In this document: positions 1 through 9,747 of the stretch, in pieces | How the letters are laid out: each line of letters begins with the position of its first letter | How positions within the stretch are numbered: the stretch's first letter is position 1 | NCBI RefSeq assembly: GCF_000218685.1 | Contig: NW_006763297.1 | Coordinates: forward strand, 496,001 to 560,000 | Reading direction: 5' to 3' | Source: Serpula lacrymans var. lacrymans S7.9 | Lineage: Eukaryota > Basidiomycota > Agaricomycetes > Boletales > Serpulaceae | DNA length: 64,000 nucleotides | Notes under the pieces: model-generated | The model's input: only the letters and a program-made list of their open reading frames with translations | What the model was told of the DNA's origin: nothing | Databases searched by the model: none | Position numbers and translations under genes: made by a program

Positions 1-4
1 AAGG

Positions 5-355
5 TGTTGGCATATCCTGTTTATGATACACTCACATCCTATCATTTTATCCTTTTATTTCTTCATTTCCATACACCATTCTTTCATCTCTACTTGACCG
101 CTTTTCCACTACATTACATAAGCTCAAAACTTTCCCACACTTATTCCAAAAACTCGTAGCACTCTGCCTTACACAAACCTCAGTCTCTTGATTATAAGAC
201 TGGGGTATGTCTGGTTATTTTACAGTTTACTTTATATCATCATACTCACTTTACACTATTAGAAATACTCTCTTTTAGGTATATTATCCTTCAATATGAG
301 TCTCTTGATTATAAGACTGAGAAATACTCTCTTTTAGTCTTCTCATAGCCTAACA
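5..355 (+). repeat. E1 5' LTR
   Basis: Starts TGTTGGCATATCC and ends CATAGCCTAACA. It is almost identical to 15181-15531. It should carry the element's promoter; no clear TATA box was assigned. Confidence 0.95.
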
Positions 356-370
356 GGTTATGAGCCCTGC
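356..370 (+). promoter_or_regulatory. E1 primer-binding site, half-tRNA-iMet type
   Basis: GGTTATGAGCCCTGC directly abuts the 5' LTR. It is complementary to the anticodon arm of fungal initiator tRNA-Met (GGGCUCAUAACC), not to the tRNA 3' end. This is the internal or cleaved-tRNA priming mode known for Drosophila copia and yeast Ty5. Because the site pairs with the CAU anticodon it necessarily contains an ATG (360-362), which here is in frame with gag. Confidence 0.8.
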
Positions 371-749
371 CAGCTCACTTGATATGTCTTCTACAGCTTC
401 GACATTCTCTGTACCCAAACTGGCCAAGGATGGCTCCAATTGGGTTACATACAAGTCTCGTGTAGCTGTGGCTGTTGGTGCCCGAGGTCTAACCAGACAC
501 CTGTCTGGAACTGCACGAAAGCCAGATCCTCTTGAATATACTAGGGATTCTAATGGCATAGCTACAAAAACCGACGGCACTACCCTTAAAGAAGAAGACA
601 TAGAAACCTATGAAACCAAGCTTGATGAATACACTCAGAAAGAATGTCTCGTCATCCAGCAATTATTTTCTACTGTTCACGACGAAACTCTCATCCAAAT
701 CCAGGACAAGAGTTCGGCAGCTACAATATGGCTTACCATTTGCCACATG
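360..749 (+). CDS. E1 gag N-terminal part (interrupted by E2)
   Basis: This is the 5' part of the single E1 gag-pol frame. ATG 360 lies inside the primer site; the next in-frame ATG at 384 is the more likely start. The sequence resembles copia-type gag (UBN2 family), with the typical opening in which a Trp follows a short variable N-terminus (DGSNWVTYKSRV). At 750 the LTR of E2 begins and gives a stop at 753-755. Dropping E2 and one copy of its ACATG target duplication joins codon 747-749 in frame to 11184, so the split is purely insertional. Gag forms the cytoplasmic virus-like particle in which reverse transcription takes place. Confidence 0.85.
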
Positions 750-1014
750 TATTAAGAACAAAGCTTGAAGGAAGTGTCTAGCCACTTGCTGAGAGCAATC
801 AGGGACTGGAACTAGAGTCCAATGTGAGTAACTAGAGAATAGGAAGCATTGGACTCTGCAATACTGTCCGAAGTTTTGTAAACAAAGGTAAACAAAGCAG
901 CCACAAAGGCGAAATAATAGAGAACACAATCAATAGTGAATGATAGAAGAATAGATAGAGAAAGGAATGAAAATATATAGGTAGCACAAAGGTGCAGAAT
1001 CACCAAAACTAACA
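750..1014 (-). repeat. E2 3' LTR
   Basis: 265 bp, matching 10914-11178 base for base by eye. Its left edge abuts the target duplication ACATG at 745-749. Confidence 0.95.
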
Positions 1015-1053
1015 CTCCCCCCTGATGCTGCACCTCCCAAGCATCAGCTCCCC
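1015..1053 (-). promoter_or_regulatory. E2 polypurine tract, duplicated
   Basis: On the - strand CAGGGGGGAG abuts the 3' LTR (1015-1024). A second copy of ATCAGGGGGGAG lies about 30 bp upstream (around 1044-1056), overlapping the pol stop codon TGA at 1044-1046. Polypurine tracts prime plus-strand DNA synthesis; the pair may be a functional tract plus a decoy. Confidence 0.7.
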
Positions 1054-4000
1054 CCTGATCTAATAAGTCCCATCATCTTCCTGAACACTTCCACTTTAGG
1101 CTTGGCAAGAGCCTTGGTCAACAAGTCTGCAGGCATTTCAGCAGTGGGAACAAAGGTAGGAGCAATCTGCCCAGAGTCAACAACATCTCTCAACCAATGC
1201 CATCGCAGATCAAGGTGTTTCATCCGACCATGGTGCTCAGGGTTCTTGGATACAGAGATGGCAGATTGGTTGTCAATATGAAGGGTGGAAGGAGAGGTGA
1301 TAGGATAGCCCATTTCCTTCAACAAATTTCGCATCCAGCAAATCTCTTTGCCAGCCTCAACAGCAGCAATGTATTCTGCTTCAGTGGTGGACAGAGCAAC
1401 AATGTTCTGAAGCTTGGAGCTCCAGGAGACAGCACCAGATCCCATCTTGACAATATAGGCACCAGTAGAACGACCAGAGTCCTTGTCACCACCATGATCA
1501 GCATCAGAGAAAGTGGTGAAGAGTTCAGTGGAATTGGGATCAGGACCAAGGACAAGGGAATGATTAAGGGTGCCTTGCAAGTAGCGGAACAAGTGCTTGA
1601 CAGCGCTCCAGTGAGTAAGACCAGGATTAGAGTTATATCTGGCAAGGACTCCAACAGTGTAGGCAATGTCAGGACGAGTGGTAGTGGCCAGATACATCAG
1701 AGCACCAACAGCAGCAAGGTAGGGAATGTCCTTCATCAAAGCAGCATCACTGGATGTTTTGGGAGACATGTCCTTGGTGAGGCGCAAACCAGGATCCATG
1801 GGAGTGGACACAGGCTTGCAGTCATTCATGCCAATGCGCTCCAGAATGTCCAGAGTGTACTGATGTTGGGAGAGGGAGATGGTGCGATTACTTAGGTCTC
1901 TAGTGATGGAAATGCCAAGTAGGTAAGAAGTAGGGCCAAGATCACGAAGCTTAAAGTGTAGGGAGAGGTCCTTGACAGCTTGGTCAAGTGCAGAAGTAGA
2001 AGTGGATGCCAGTGTCATGTCATCAACAAAGACAGGCAGGATAATGCGCACATCAGCTCTGTTAAAGACATAGATGGCAGAGTCTGAATAAGTACGCTTG
2101 AATCCGAGTTTTTCAAGCACAGTGTGCATCTTCTGGTTCCACATTCTGCCTCCCTGCTTTGTCCCATAGATGGCCTTGTCCAACTGGCAAACAAGATTGC
2201 GAGGACCCTGATGGAATCCCTCTGGCTGATGCATGTAGACCTTGACATCCATGACTCCATTCAGGAATGCATGGGAAATGTCAATGGAGCGCAAATGGAG
2301 GTTGTGGATGGCTGCAATGGCAAGGACAACTCTGATGGATGATATGCGGACAGTAGGTGCAAATATTTCGAGGAAATCAAAGCCAGGGCGCTGGTTATAA
2401 CCTTTGGCCACATATCTGGCCTTGTAGCGCTCAACAGTGCCATCTGAGTTGCGCTTGATCTTGAAGACCCACTTGCCACCAATAGCCTTGACTCCAGGAG
2501 GTAGTTCCACTAGTGACCAAGTACCATTGCGCTCATGAGCTTGAAGCTCTTCCATGGCTGCCTCTCTCCATTTATCTGCATCAGGACGCTTCATTGCATC
2601 TGCAAACGACCTAGGCTCAGCAGAGTCTCCAAAGTGTGCCACTTCATCATCAACTGCCTCAGAATCACTGTCATCACTCTCAATGGCAGGAGTAGGTTGT
2701 CTGTGTTGAAGCCACCATGGTCTAGGTGGTCTCCTAGCCCTTACAGGGCGTCTCAGTGCAATAGGCAAGTCAGGAGAAGGTGAGCGATGAGGAGGGTGAT
2801 TTGGAAGCTCAGGAGGTTGATTCACAGGTGGTTTTGCATCAAGGTCCAAATGAGGCCCATTGTCAGGCAATGGTTGAGGCTGCTGAAGCGCAGCTGGTGG
2901 GCCCATATCTCCCCCTGGACCTGGTGCAGGGACATCCTCAATCAGGCCCAATGGCATGGATAGCGAAGGTGGAGTGGGAGGTGGAGGCGGGACATCGTCA
3001 GAAGACCTCTTCAAGCCAGGGAAGTAGCGCTCATCAAAATCAGCTCTCTCAGAGATAACAGTGTGCTTGGTGGTAGGATTGTAGAATTTCCATCCCTTGT
3101 ATCCCTCAGGGTAACCAATGAACACACATTTCTCCATATGAGAGCCAAAGACGCCTCTTTTGTCCTTTTGCACATGCACATAGGCAGTGCAGCCCCAAAC
3201 GCGAAGGTGAGACATGTCAGGCTTGCGTCCATACCACAACTCAAATGGAGTGGCATGGGCCACTGCATCAGTGGGACACCTGTTCCAGACATGCACCAAA
3301 GCGGACAGACATTCACCCCAGAAGCTGTTAGGCAATGCAGACTCTGATAACATGGCAGTGATACGCTCAGTCAGAAGTCTGTTTGCTCGCTCTGCCACAC
3401 CATTCTGCTGAGGACGATTCCTGGTGGTATGCTGTCTGACAATCCCATGATCATCTGTGAATTGCTCAAATTCCTTGGACATGTACTCTCCCCCTTTGTC
3501 ATCGCGCAGAGCCTTGATTTTACGCTCCAATTGAGTCTCAGCATAAGCCTTGAATCTCTTGAAAGCATCAAAGACATCTGACTTGGCCTTGAGAGGCACA
3601 ACAACACGGAATCGACTGTGATCGTCAATGAAGGTGACCCAGTAGCGATAACCAGAGAATGTGGGGGAAGAGACTTGGTGTACATCAGAATGGATGAGGT
3701 CCAAAGGATGAGCAGAGCGAGTATCAGATGAGGGGAATGGATTGGCATGCATCTTGCCAGACAAGCACGGTTCACAGACAGGATCAGGAGCAGCCTTGGA
3801 TTCCAGTGTAAGCCCAGTGACCAGATCTCTCTGTATCAGTCTCTTGACATCAGCATGATGGTGGTGAGCCAATCTGCGATGCCAGAGCATCAAATCAAGT
3901 GGTATAGTCGCAGTAAAATGTCCCAATTCAACACAAGCAGCAGTAGATCCATCAAGGAATGCTGCATTGTTGTCATTGATAGTTGCAGTGAACAAGAGAG

Positions 4001-4274
4001 TGTTGTCACGCATAAAGGACATGGAATGAGACAAAATAGTGACATTGAAACCACTTTGACGAGTTAAATACAAGACTGAGAGGAGATTATTTCGAAGATC
4101 TGGTACATGGAGCACTCTAGAGAATTCCACAGCCCTAGCCACTTTGCCATTCATCACAGGATTAAACACCACAGTACCAACACCAGCTGAATAGACAACA
4201 GTGCGATCAGCCAGCTTGATTGGCACACGATATGGGGTATAGTGGTGCATCCAATGACGATGAGGTGTCATATG
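1044..4274 (-). CDS. E2 pol: protease remainder, integrase, reverse transcriptase, RNase H
   Basis: Open frame of about 1,076 codons from the E3 boundary to the TGA at 1044. In order it shows the zinc-binding part of integrase (HRRLAHHHH ... CEPCLSGK), the integrase core with catalytic Asp in HSDVH, Asp in LRDDKGGEY and Glu in NGVAERANR, the RT region with SIDISHAFLNG, YGTKQGG and the catalytic FVDDM, and RNase H with FSDADHGG and LSTTEAEYIAA. The frame runs on into the E3 inverted repeat up to 4313, but that part is not native. No stop or frameshift was seen, so the coding part looks functional apart from the E3 insertion. The product would cut, copy and integrate the element inside Gag particles. 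Confidence 0.93.
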   Translation of the reverse strand, partial: HMTPHRHWMHHYTPYRVPIKLADRTVVYSAGVGTVVFNPVMNGKVARAVEFSRVLHVPDLRNNLLSVLYLTRQSGFNVTILSHSMSFMRDNTLLFTATINDNNAAFLDGSTAACVELGHFTATIPLDLMLWHRRLAHHHHADVKRLIQRDLVTGLTLESKAAPDPVCEPCLSGKMHANPFPSSDTRSAHPLDLIHSDVHQVSSPTFSGYRYWVTFIDDHSRFRVVVPLKAKSDVFDAFKRFKAYAETQLERKIKALRDDKGGEYMSKEFEQFTDDHGIVRQHTTRNRPQQNGVAERANRLLTERITAMLSESALPNSFWGECLSALVHVWNRCPTDAVAHATPFELWYGRKPDMSHLRVWGCTAYVHVQKDKRGVFGSHMEKCVFIGYPEGYKGWKFYNPTTKHTVISERADFDERYFPGLKRSSDDVPPPPPTPPSLSMPLGLIEDVPAPGPGGDMGPPAALQQPQPLPDNGPHLDLDAKPPVNQPPELPNHPPHRSPSPDLPIALRRPVRARRPPRPWWLQHRQPTPAIESDDSDSEAVDDEVAHFGDSAEPRSFADAMKRPDADKWREAAMEELQAHERNGTWSLVELPPGVKAIGGKWVFKIKRNSDGTVERYKARYVAKGYNQRPGFDFLEIFAPTVRISSIRVVLAIAAIHNLHLRSIDISHAFLNGVMDVKVYMHQPEGFHQGPRNLVCQLDKAIYGTKQGGRMWNQKMHTVLEKLGFKRTYSDSAIYVFNRADVRIILPVFVDDMTLASTSTSALDQAVKDLSLHFKLRDLGPTSYLLGISITRDLSNRTISLSQHQYTLDILERIGMNDCKPVSTPMDPGLRLTKDMSPKTSSDAALMKDIPYLAAVGALMYLATTTRPDIAYTVGVLARYNSNPGLTHWSAVKHLFRYLQGTLNHSLVLGPDPNSTELFTTFSDADHGGDKDSGRSTGAYIVKMGSGAVSWSSKLQNIVALSTTEAEYIAAVEAGKEICWMRNLLKEMGYPITSPSTLHIDNQSAISVSKNPEHHGRMKHLDLRWHWLRDVVDSGQIAPTFVPTAEMPADLLTKALAKPKVEVFRKMMGLIRSGGS

Positions 4275-4365
4275 CACTTCAGTCACCCCCAAAACATAAG
4301 CATTTAGCTTCAACTATCTGTGTAAATGTATAAAGCTAAGAGCTTGTTTTTCCTGGTATCATCCC
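4275..4365 (+). repeat. E3 left terminal inverted repeat (91 bp)
   Basis: Exact reverse complement of 8647-8737, running from CACTTCAGTCACCCCC to GGTATCATCCC. Its inner end already carries the GGTATCATCCC motif that recurs in the internal tandem array. Confidence 0.95.
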
Positions 4366-4530
4366 AAGTGCTCCAGCAAGGATGGGATCATCCCAGAAGT
4401 GGGATAATACCACCCTTCTGGGATTTTCCCATGGTATCAGACCATTTGTTATGGTGGGATAATCCCATTAGATGGGATAATCCCAGACATTTGCCACATG
4501 TCACATGGTGTCAGGGGGGCTTTACTGCAA
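4366..4530 (+). repeat. E3 left subterminal region with TGGGA..TCCCA hairpins
   Basis: Contains several inverted TGGGA/TCCCA pairs and the segment 4431-4520, which is an imperfect inverted copy of 8495-8571 on the other side (shared CCACATGTCACATGG-like core and GGGATAATCCCA motifs). Subterminal repeats are known transposase-binding sites in hAT elements; that role here is inference. Confidence 0.6.
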
Positions 4531-5779
4531 AAATAGTTCCTGCATAAATGTAGCCAACATCAATACATTATCAATAGTACTAATAGCCATAAAGCAGAAT
4601 ACAATACTACCTGCTTTCATCATTTATAACATATATACAAATTTCAAATGGTGTTTACTCTCAATTGAACCTTAATTTGTCCAGCTTCTAGTGTAATATC
4701 ATATACTATAGATTGATGGAGGAGACTTTGACCAAAGGTTAGTGTAACTAATTGTGACATATAACCATTTACAAATTAACCTGATTTAATTCAGTTGATT
4801 AGGAGATAATTCAACCATATCTCTTTTCCTTAACTGACTATATAACTTTGTCATTCCTACTTATCATATAATTTACTGCATATCACAAAGTAGATTTATC
4901 TACCCTGGATTTCTATCAATGTTACTTAAAATGGCTTATAGTCAAAGGAATACAAGATGTTTGACAATACCAAGCATATACATCTGCAGGATTACAATAC
5001 CTCTCATTCAGGCTCATCCAACTTTAAATAATGTAACACTCTTGCAACCAGGCAAAGATATATCACAAATCCCTTTAATGTGCTGATCCAAAACCCCCCG
5101 CTATTTTTTTGAATTGTGCAGCTTTATCCAAGTGCCTGAACTGAAAAATGCACAAAGATACCAGTCCGAGTAAGTACTACATATTCATTATCCTTCCCTC
5201 TGCTGCATCATTGTCAAAGGCAGAACATGTCTTGCATGAGACAAATTGCTGGCTCTTTGTGGCAGCCCAGCATCCACAAGCCAACACCCATTTTATCCAC
5301 TATATGTCCCCACGCATACAATTGATTATAAATTTTTGTGAAAACAAAAATGGCTGAAAGGTGTGCTCTGCATGCTTATGCAATTTCATGTGACTTGGGA
5401 TGAACCTACGTGAGGGCTACTCTGAATCACTGTCCCAGTTCAACCTTAGGTTCATCCAGGTCCTACCATAACATAATAGTTGGTTTACAAACAAAATACT
5501 GCAACATGTAAAAAATGGAAACTGCTGGAAAAGGACAATAATATTTTAAGCTGCTGGGAACTTACCTATGATTATATGTTACAGAATAACCTTAGTGCAT
5601 TTCAGGAGTATTTTCCCCTGTCATGCTGAGTCACCAGCAGCCTAAGCATGCTATTCGATAATTCTGTTCCTGTTGTGGGATCTCCCTGTCCTATTCTGAC
5701 TCAGGGTGATCTTGTCCCCTGCTTGGATTTGTCTGTGATGTAGTGAGATGATGCTATGTAATTTGGAGATTTTTCTAGA
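4531..5779. other. E3 internal AT-rich DNA, no gene seen
   Basis: No long open frame, no RNA gene and no repeated unit were recognised between the subterminal region and the tandem array. Confidence 0.6.
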
Positions 5780-7460
5780 TCAGATTGAACTGGAATGATC
5801 CCATCTCTTTCCAAGACTTTCCTTGGCTGGTTTGGGATGATGCTTTACCCTTCAGGCATTGGTCCATATCAAATTGTGATGATCCCATCCCATTTGGTAT
5901 TTGTCCACATTTAACTGGGATCATCCCCTTTTTTGCTGGGATTTTCCCAGATTGGTTTGAGATGACCCTATCCCCCCTTGGTATTTGTCCATGTTGAACT
6001 GAGATTTTCCCAGATTGATTTGGGATCATCCCATCCTCTTTTGGTATTTGTCCATGTTGAGCTGGGATCATCCCATCTCTGGCTGGGATTTTCCCAGAGT
6101 AGATTGGGATCATCCCATCCTCTTTTGGTATCTGTCCATGTTGAGCTGGGATTGTCCCATCTCATTTGGTATTTGTCCATGTTTAACTGGGATCATCCTA
6201 TCTCTTGTTGGGATTTTCCCAGATTGGTTTGGGATCATCCCATCCTCTTTTGGTATCTGTCCATGTTGAGCTGGGATTGTCCCATCTCATTTGGTATTTG
6301 TCCATGTTTAACTGGGATCATCCTATCTCTTGTTGGGATTTTCCCAGATTGGTTTGGGATCATCCCATCCTCTTTTGGTATTAGTCCATGTTGAGCTGGG
6401 ATCATCCCATCTTATTTAGTATTTGTCCATGCTTAACTGGGATCATCCCATCCTTTGGTGGGATTTTCCCAGATTGGTTTGGGATCATCCCGTCCTCTTT
6501 TGGTATTTGTCCATGTTGAGCTGGGATCATCCCATCTCTGGCTGGGATTTTCCCAGAGTGGATTGGGATCATCCCATCCTCTTTGGTATTTGTCCATGTT
6601 AAGCTGGGATCATCCCATCCTATTTTGGTATTTGTCCATGTTCAACTGGTATCATCCCATCTCTTACTGGGATTTTCCCAGATTCAATTGGGATCATCCC
6701 ATCCTCTTTTGGTATTTGCCCATGTTAAACTGGTATCATCCCATCTCTGGCTGGGATTTTCCCAGAGTGGATTGGGATCATCCCATCCTCTTTGGTATTT
6801 GTCCATGTTAAGCTGGGATTTTCCCAGATTCAATTGGGATCATCCCATCCTATTTTGGTATTTGTCCATGTTAAACTGGTATCATCCCATCTCTTGCTGG
6901 GATTTTCCCAGATTCAATTGGGATCATCCCATCCTATTTTGGTATTTGTCCATGTTCAACTGGGATCATCCCATCTCTTACTGGGATTTTCCCAGATTCA
7001 ATTGGGATCATCCCATCCTCTTTTGGTATTTGTCCATGTTAAACTGGTATCATCCCATCTCTTGCTGGGATTTTCCCAGATTCAATTGGGATCATCCCAT
7101 CCTCTTTTGGTATTTGTCCATGCTTAACTGGGATCATCCCATCTCTTGCTGGGATTTTCCCATATTGGTTTGGGATCATCCCATCTCATTTGGTATTTGT
7201 CCATGCTTAACTGGGATTTTCCCAGATTGGCTTGGGATTATCCCATCCTCTTGTGGTATTTGTCCACATTGAGCTGGGATCATCCCATCCCTTTATGGTA
7301 TTTGTCCATATTGAACTGGGATGATCCCACCCCCTTCTGGTATTTGTCCATGTGAGAAGTGGGTAACCCCATGTTACGTGGGGACATGTACAGATTTAAC
7401 TGGGATGATCACACCCTATTTCAGGGATTTGTCCAGATCAGTGTGGGATGATCCTCAGTA
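5780..7460 (+). repeat. E3 internal tandem array, ~84-bp unit
   Basis: About 1.7 kb of imperfect copies of a unit near 84 bp (for example units begin near 6041 and 6125). Each unit holds TGGTATTTGTCCATGTT, TGGGATCATCCCATC and TGGGATTTTCCCAGA. Copies near 5800-5950 and after 7200 are most diverged, and some units are shortened. The hydrophobic open frames seen in several phases (MVFVHVELGSSH-like) are only translations of the repeat and are not genes. Confidence 0.9.
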
Positions 7461-7734
7461 AAAAAAATCAAAAGTTGGGCAATGTCAATGGTCAGAATCA
7501 GTTTTGAAGGAAATTACCTGAGTTCTACATATTGCCATAAAAATGATAATCCAAAAAGAGTGGTGTGAGACAGCATCACTATCATATGAGAGACAGAGAA
7601 TGTTGGCAGAAACCTTACTTGGCATGAAAAAATATTTTCCGGATTCATTTCAATTTCTCAAGAATCTAAAAAAAGAATACCTTTACAGCACTCAGATTCT
7701 TTGTGGACTTAGATACTGTACTATACACAGTCAG

Positions 7735-8005
7735 CATATAGGCACCAGTCACCCCTTAGACCTTCAGCTGGTAGCTCCCAGAAATGGCACAACTCAAGGT
7801 ATTAAATACCTAAGCAGTGCCTAATTAATCCTCACACTCAAGTCATCTAGTGTAGGAGTATCAAAATGGAGATCTTGTGTATTATACTGTACATAGCAAG
7901 CATCCCCCTCTCCCCATAGACCTTCAGCCAGCAGCCCCCAGGAACCACTCTCAGAGAATGTACAATATAAGGTATCAAATACCTTGGTAGTGCCACAAAA
8001 GTGGT
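7735..8005 (+). repeat. E3 diverged direct duplication
   Basis: Two diverged copies about 160 bp apart share TAGACCTTCAGC, CTCCCAG/CCCCCAG, and AAGGTATTAAATACCT/AAGGTATCAAATACCT, each followed by an AGTGCC stretch. Function unknown. Confidence 0.5.
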
Positions 8006-8494
8006 AAATTCATGTTTTTGCAAGAACATGACTTTATGTTTCTTTTTACTATGTTTTACTTTCTACAAGGTCAGGATTTTCCTCACAGAATATGCCAGAT
8101 CTAGTGTAAATCTAATATTCGATGTCCTTCTGCAGATTACTTTGTTGTCACAGCATTTGTGTTGTGTTTCCTAGTTTTTACTTCAGTTAAGGGTATAATA
8201 AACCTTGCAAAAAAGCAGAACTCACATATCACATCTATCAGCAAGGACAACAGCATCTTTCTAGTGTATGGTTCCTGCAATTGATTATATCTAGAAATTG
8301 ATAATGTTCCACATTTAAAAAAAAGGGAATGCTTCTCCCCAAATTTGCAGTAAGCTACAATGAGGAACTTGTAACTCATATATTTCAAAATAGTCTTGAT
8401 TATATTGGGCTAAAGTACCATTATTCAGGTTGAAAAGACTAGAAATATCTTCACTAGTTGGCCCAGCATTCTCACATGTTAGTATTAGCACCAA

Positions 8495-8571
8495 TCCCCC
8501 TGATACCATGTGACATGTGACAGGTTATTGGGATTATCCCATCTGAGGGATAATCCCACTATGGTACATGG
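8495..8571 (-). repeat. E3 right subterminal inverted repeat (imperfect)
   Basis: Reads CCATGTGACATGTGACAGG then GGGATTATCCCATCTGAGGG, the imperfect reverse complement of 4431-4520. The match stops at the captured segment 8572-8647, so that segment replaces or interrupts the original subterminal sequence. Confidence 0.65.
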
Positions 8572-8647
8572 TCTGGTACATGGAGCACTCTAGAGAATTC
8601 CACAGCCCTAGCCACTTTGCCATTCATCACAGGATTAAACACCACAG
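8572..8647 (+). other. Captured 76-bp copy of E2-type pol inside E3
   Basis: These 76 bases match E2 pol 4099-4174 exactly by eye (from TCTGGTACATGGAGCACTC to AACACCACAG). They sit directly against the right terminal inverted repeat, where the left end of E3 has different sequence. Same orientation as the E2 original. Either a past template switch or gap repair in another E2 copy put it there, or it was copied locally after insertion. Confidence 0.85.
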
Positions 8648-8737
8648 GGATGATACCAGGAAAAACAAGCTCTTAGCTTTATACATTTACACAGATAGTT
8701 GAAGCTAAATGCTTATGTTTTGGGGGTGACTGAAGTG
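8647..8737 (-). repeat. E3 right terminal inverted repeat (91 bp)
   Basis: Exact reverse complement of 4275-4365, followed by the target duplication GTCATATG at 8738-8745. Confidence 0.95.
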
Positions 8738-8738
8738 G

Positions 8739-9747
8739 TCATATGAGAAGTGGCGCCTGTGTCTGCATTCCAATCAATGTCAGCATCAAGTTGGAGAGGG
8801 CAATGAGGATCAGAGGGATGAATAGAACGAAGACTTGCATTCCCAGCTGATTCAGTGACCACAGTAGATGAATTGGCATTGTTAGGCGAAGATTTGGGCT
8901 GCTGAGAGGTATTCTGAGAGTTGCTGGAGCCTGCCTGAGCCTTATTGCCACGCTTGTAGCGATTCTTAGCACCCTCCACTGCCTGTTGGCGACTAGCAAT
9001 GTATCTGTGGCATTTGTCTTGGGTATGACCAAGTAAACCACAGAAATCACACTGAACGCGAGTAGAGGTGGTGGATTGGTTGCAATGATGGCAGTTAGGA
9101 TGGGTGCAGGTGCTATTGGCAGTGGTAGACGAAGAATGCAAGGCAGAATCGACTTCAGCACGACGACGGCGATTGACCTCTTCAGCAAGGAAAGCATCCT
9201 TGAGCTGGGTCTTGTCCAAGGTGCCCAGAAGTAGTAGAGATGAAGTGAAGTGGGCATATTGATCAGGAAGCGCCCTAATCATGGCCATGCATGTCAATTC
9301 ATCGTCCAATTCAGACAATGAGAAGCCAGTAGGACGAAGATTTTGAATCTGATGCATGCCTTCATCAATTCTGGTCATGAGAGACTGCAGGGACTCGTCC
9401 TCCTTCTTTCTGATAGAGAAGAAGTCGTCATAGGCATTAAATCTCGTCCCAGGCTTCTTAGAGACGTGCACAATTGCCAGTTTCTCCCAGATCTTGACAG
9501 GATCATCAATGATGCCATCAAGATGGATGCGCTGCTCTTTGGTGACATTGAGATATAATGCACCAGCAGCCTTTTCAGCTCTCAACTCCCATTTCTCTAT
9601 TGCTTCAGCGTCAGTCCCAGGACACTTTTCAGCGCCAGAGACGAGCCTCCACAGTCCCTTGGTCATCAACCAAGCTTGCATTTCACCACTCCACTGGGGG
9701 TAGTTAGTGCCAGACAAGGGATGGAATTTGGGATCAGAGTCAGACAT
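8739..9747 (-). CDS. E2 gag and start of protease (interrupted by E3)
   Basis: Starts at ATG 9747 (MSDSDPKFHPLSGTNYPQW), preferred over an upstream TTG in the same frame. It shows a copia gag N-terminus (short segment with YPQWSGEMQAWL), a UBN2-like gag body, a canonical CX2CX4HX4C zinc knuckle (CDFCGLLGHTQDKC) and the protease active site DTGAT, where the frame runs into E3. Past E3 the frame continues at 4274 without a shift, so gag and pol were one polyprotein of roughly 1,400 residues. Gag packages the RNA; the aspartic protease matures the polyprotein. Confidence 0.92.

Larger units (their letters stand above)
4275..8737. mobile_element. E3: non-autonomous DNA transposon with 8-bp TSD, hAT-like or similar
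   Basis: The ends are perfect 91-bp inverted repeats starting CACTTCAGTCACCCCC. GTCATATG flanks both sides (4267-4274 and 8738-8745), giving an 8-bp target duplication. An 8-bp duplication is typical of hAT elements and also occurs in P-type and Merlin families; the first bases are not the common CAGNG, so the superfamily is inferred only. No transposase frame is present. The inside is non-coding: a large array of ~84-bp repeats, imperfect subterminal inverted repeats, a captured retrotransposon fragment and unassigned AT-rich DNA. Removing it with one target copy keeps the E2 frame across DTGATSHMT. Confidence 0.9.

Noticed and set aside
1197..1895. 232-codon + strand frame opposite E2 pol
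   Set aside because: Antisense shadow of a well-supported pol frame with all catalytic motifs on the other strand.
5785..7355. Long open frames with repeated MVFVHVELGSSHLWLGFSQ-like peptides on the + strand
   Set aside because: They are translations of the ~84-bp E3 tandem repeat in several phases at once; no unique domain, and the frames shift between units.
5780..7460. CRISPR-like or NF-kappaB-like site array (GGGATTTTCC motifs)
   Set aside because: There are no spacers between constant repeats, this is a eukaryotic transposon interior, and fungi have no Rel-type factors. The motif is part of an inverted-repeat unit.
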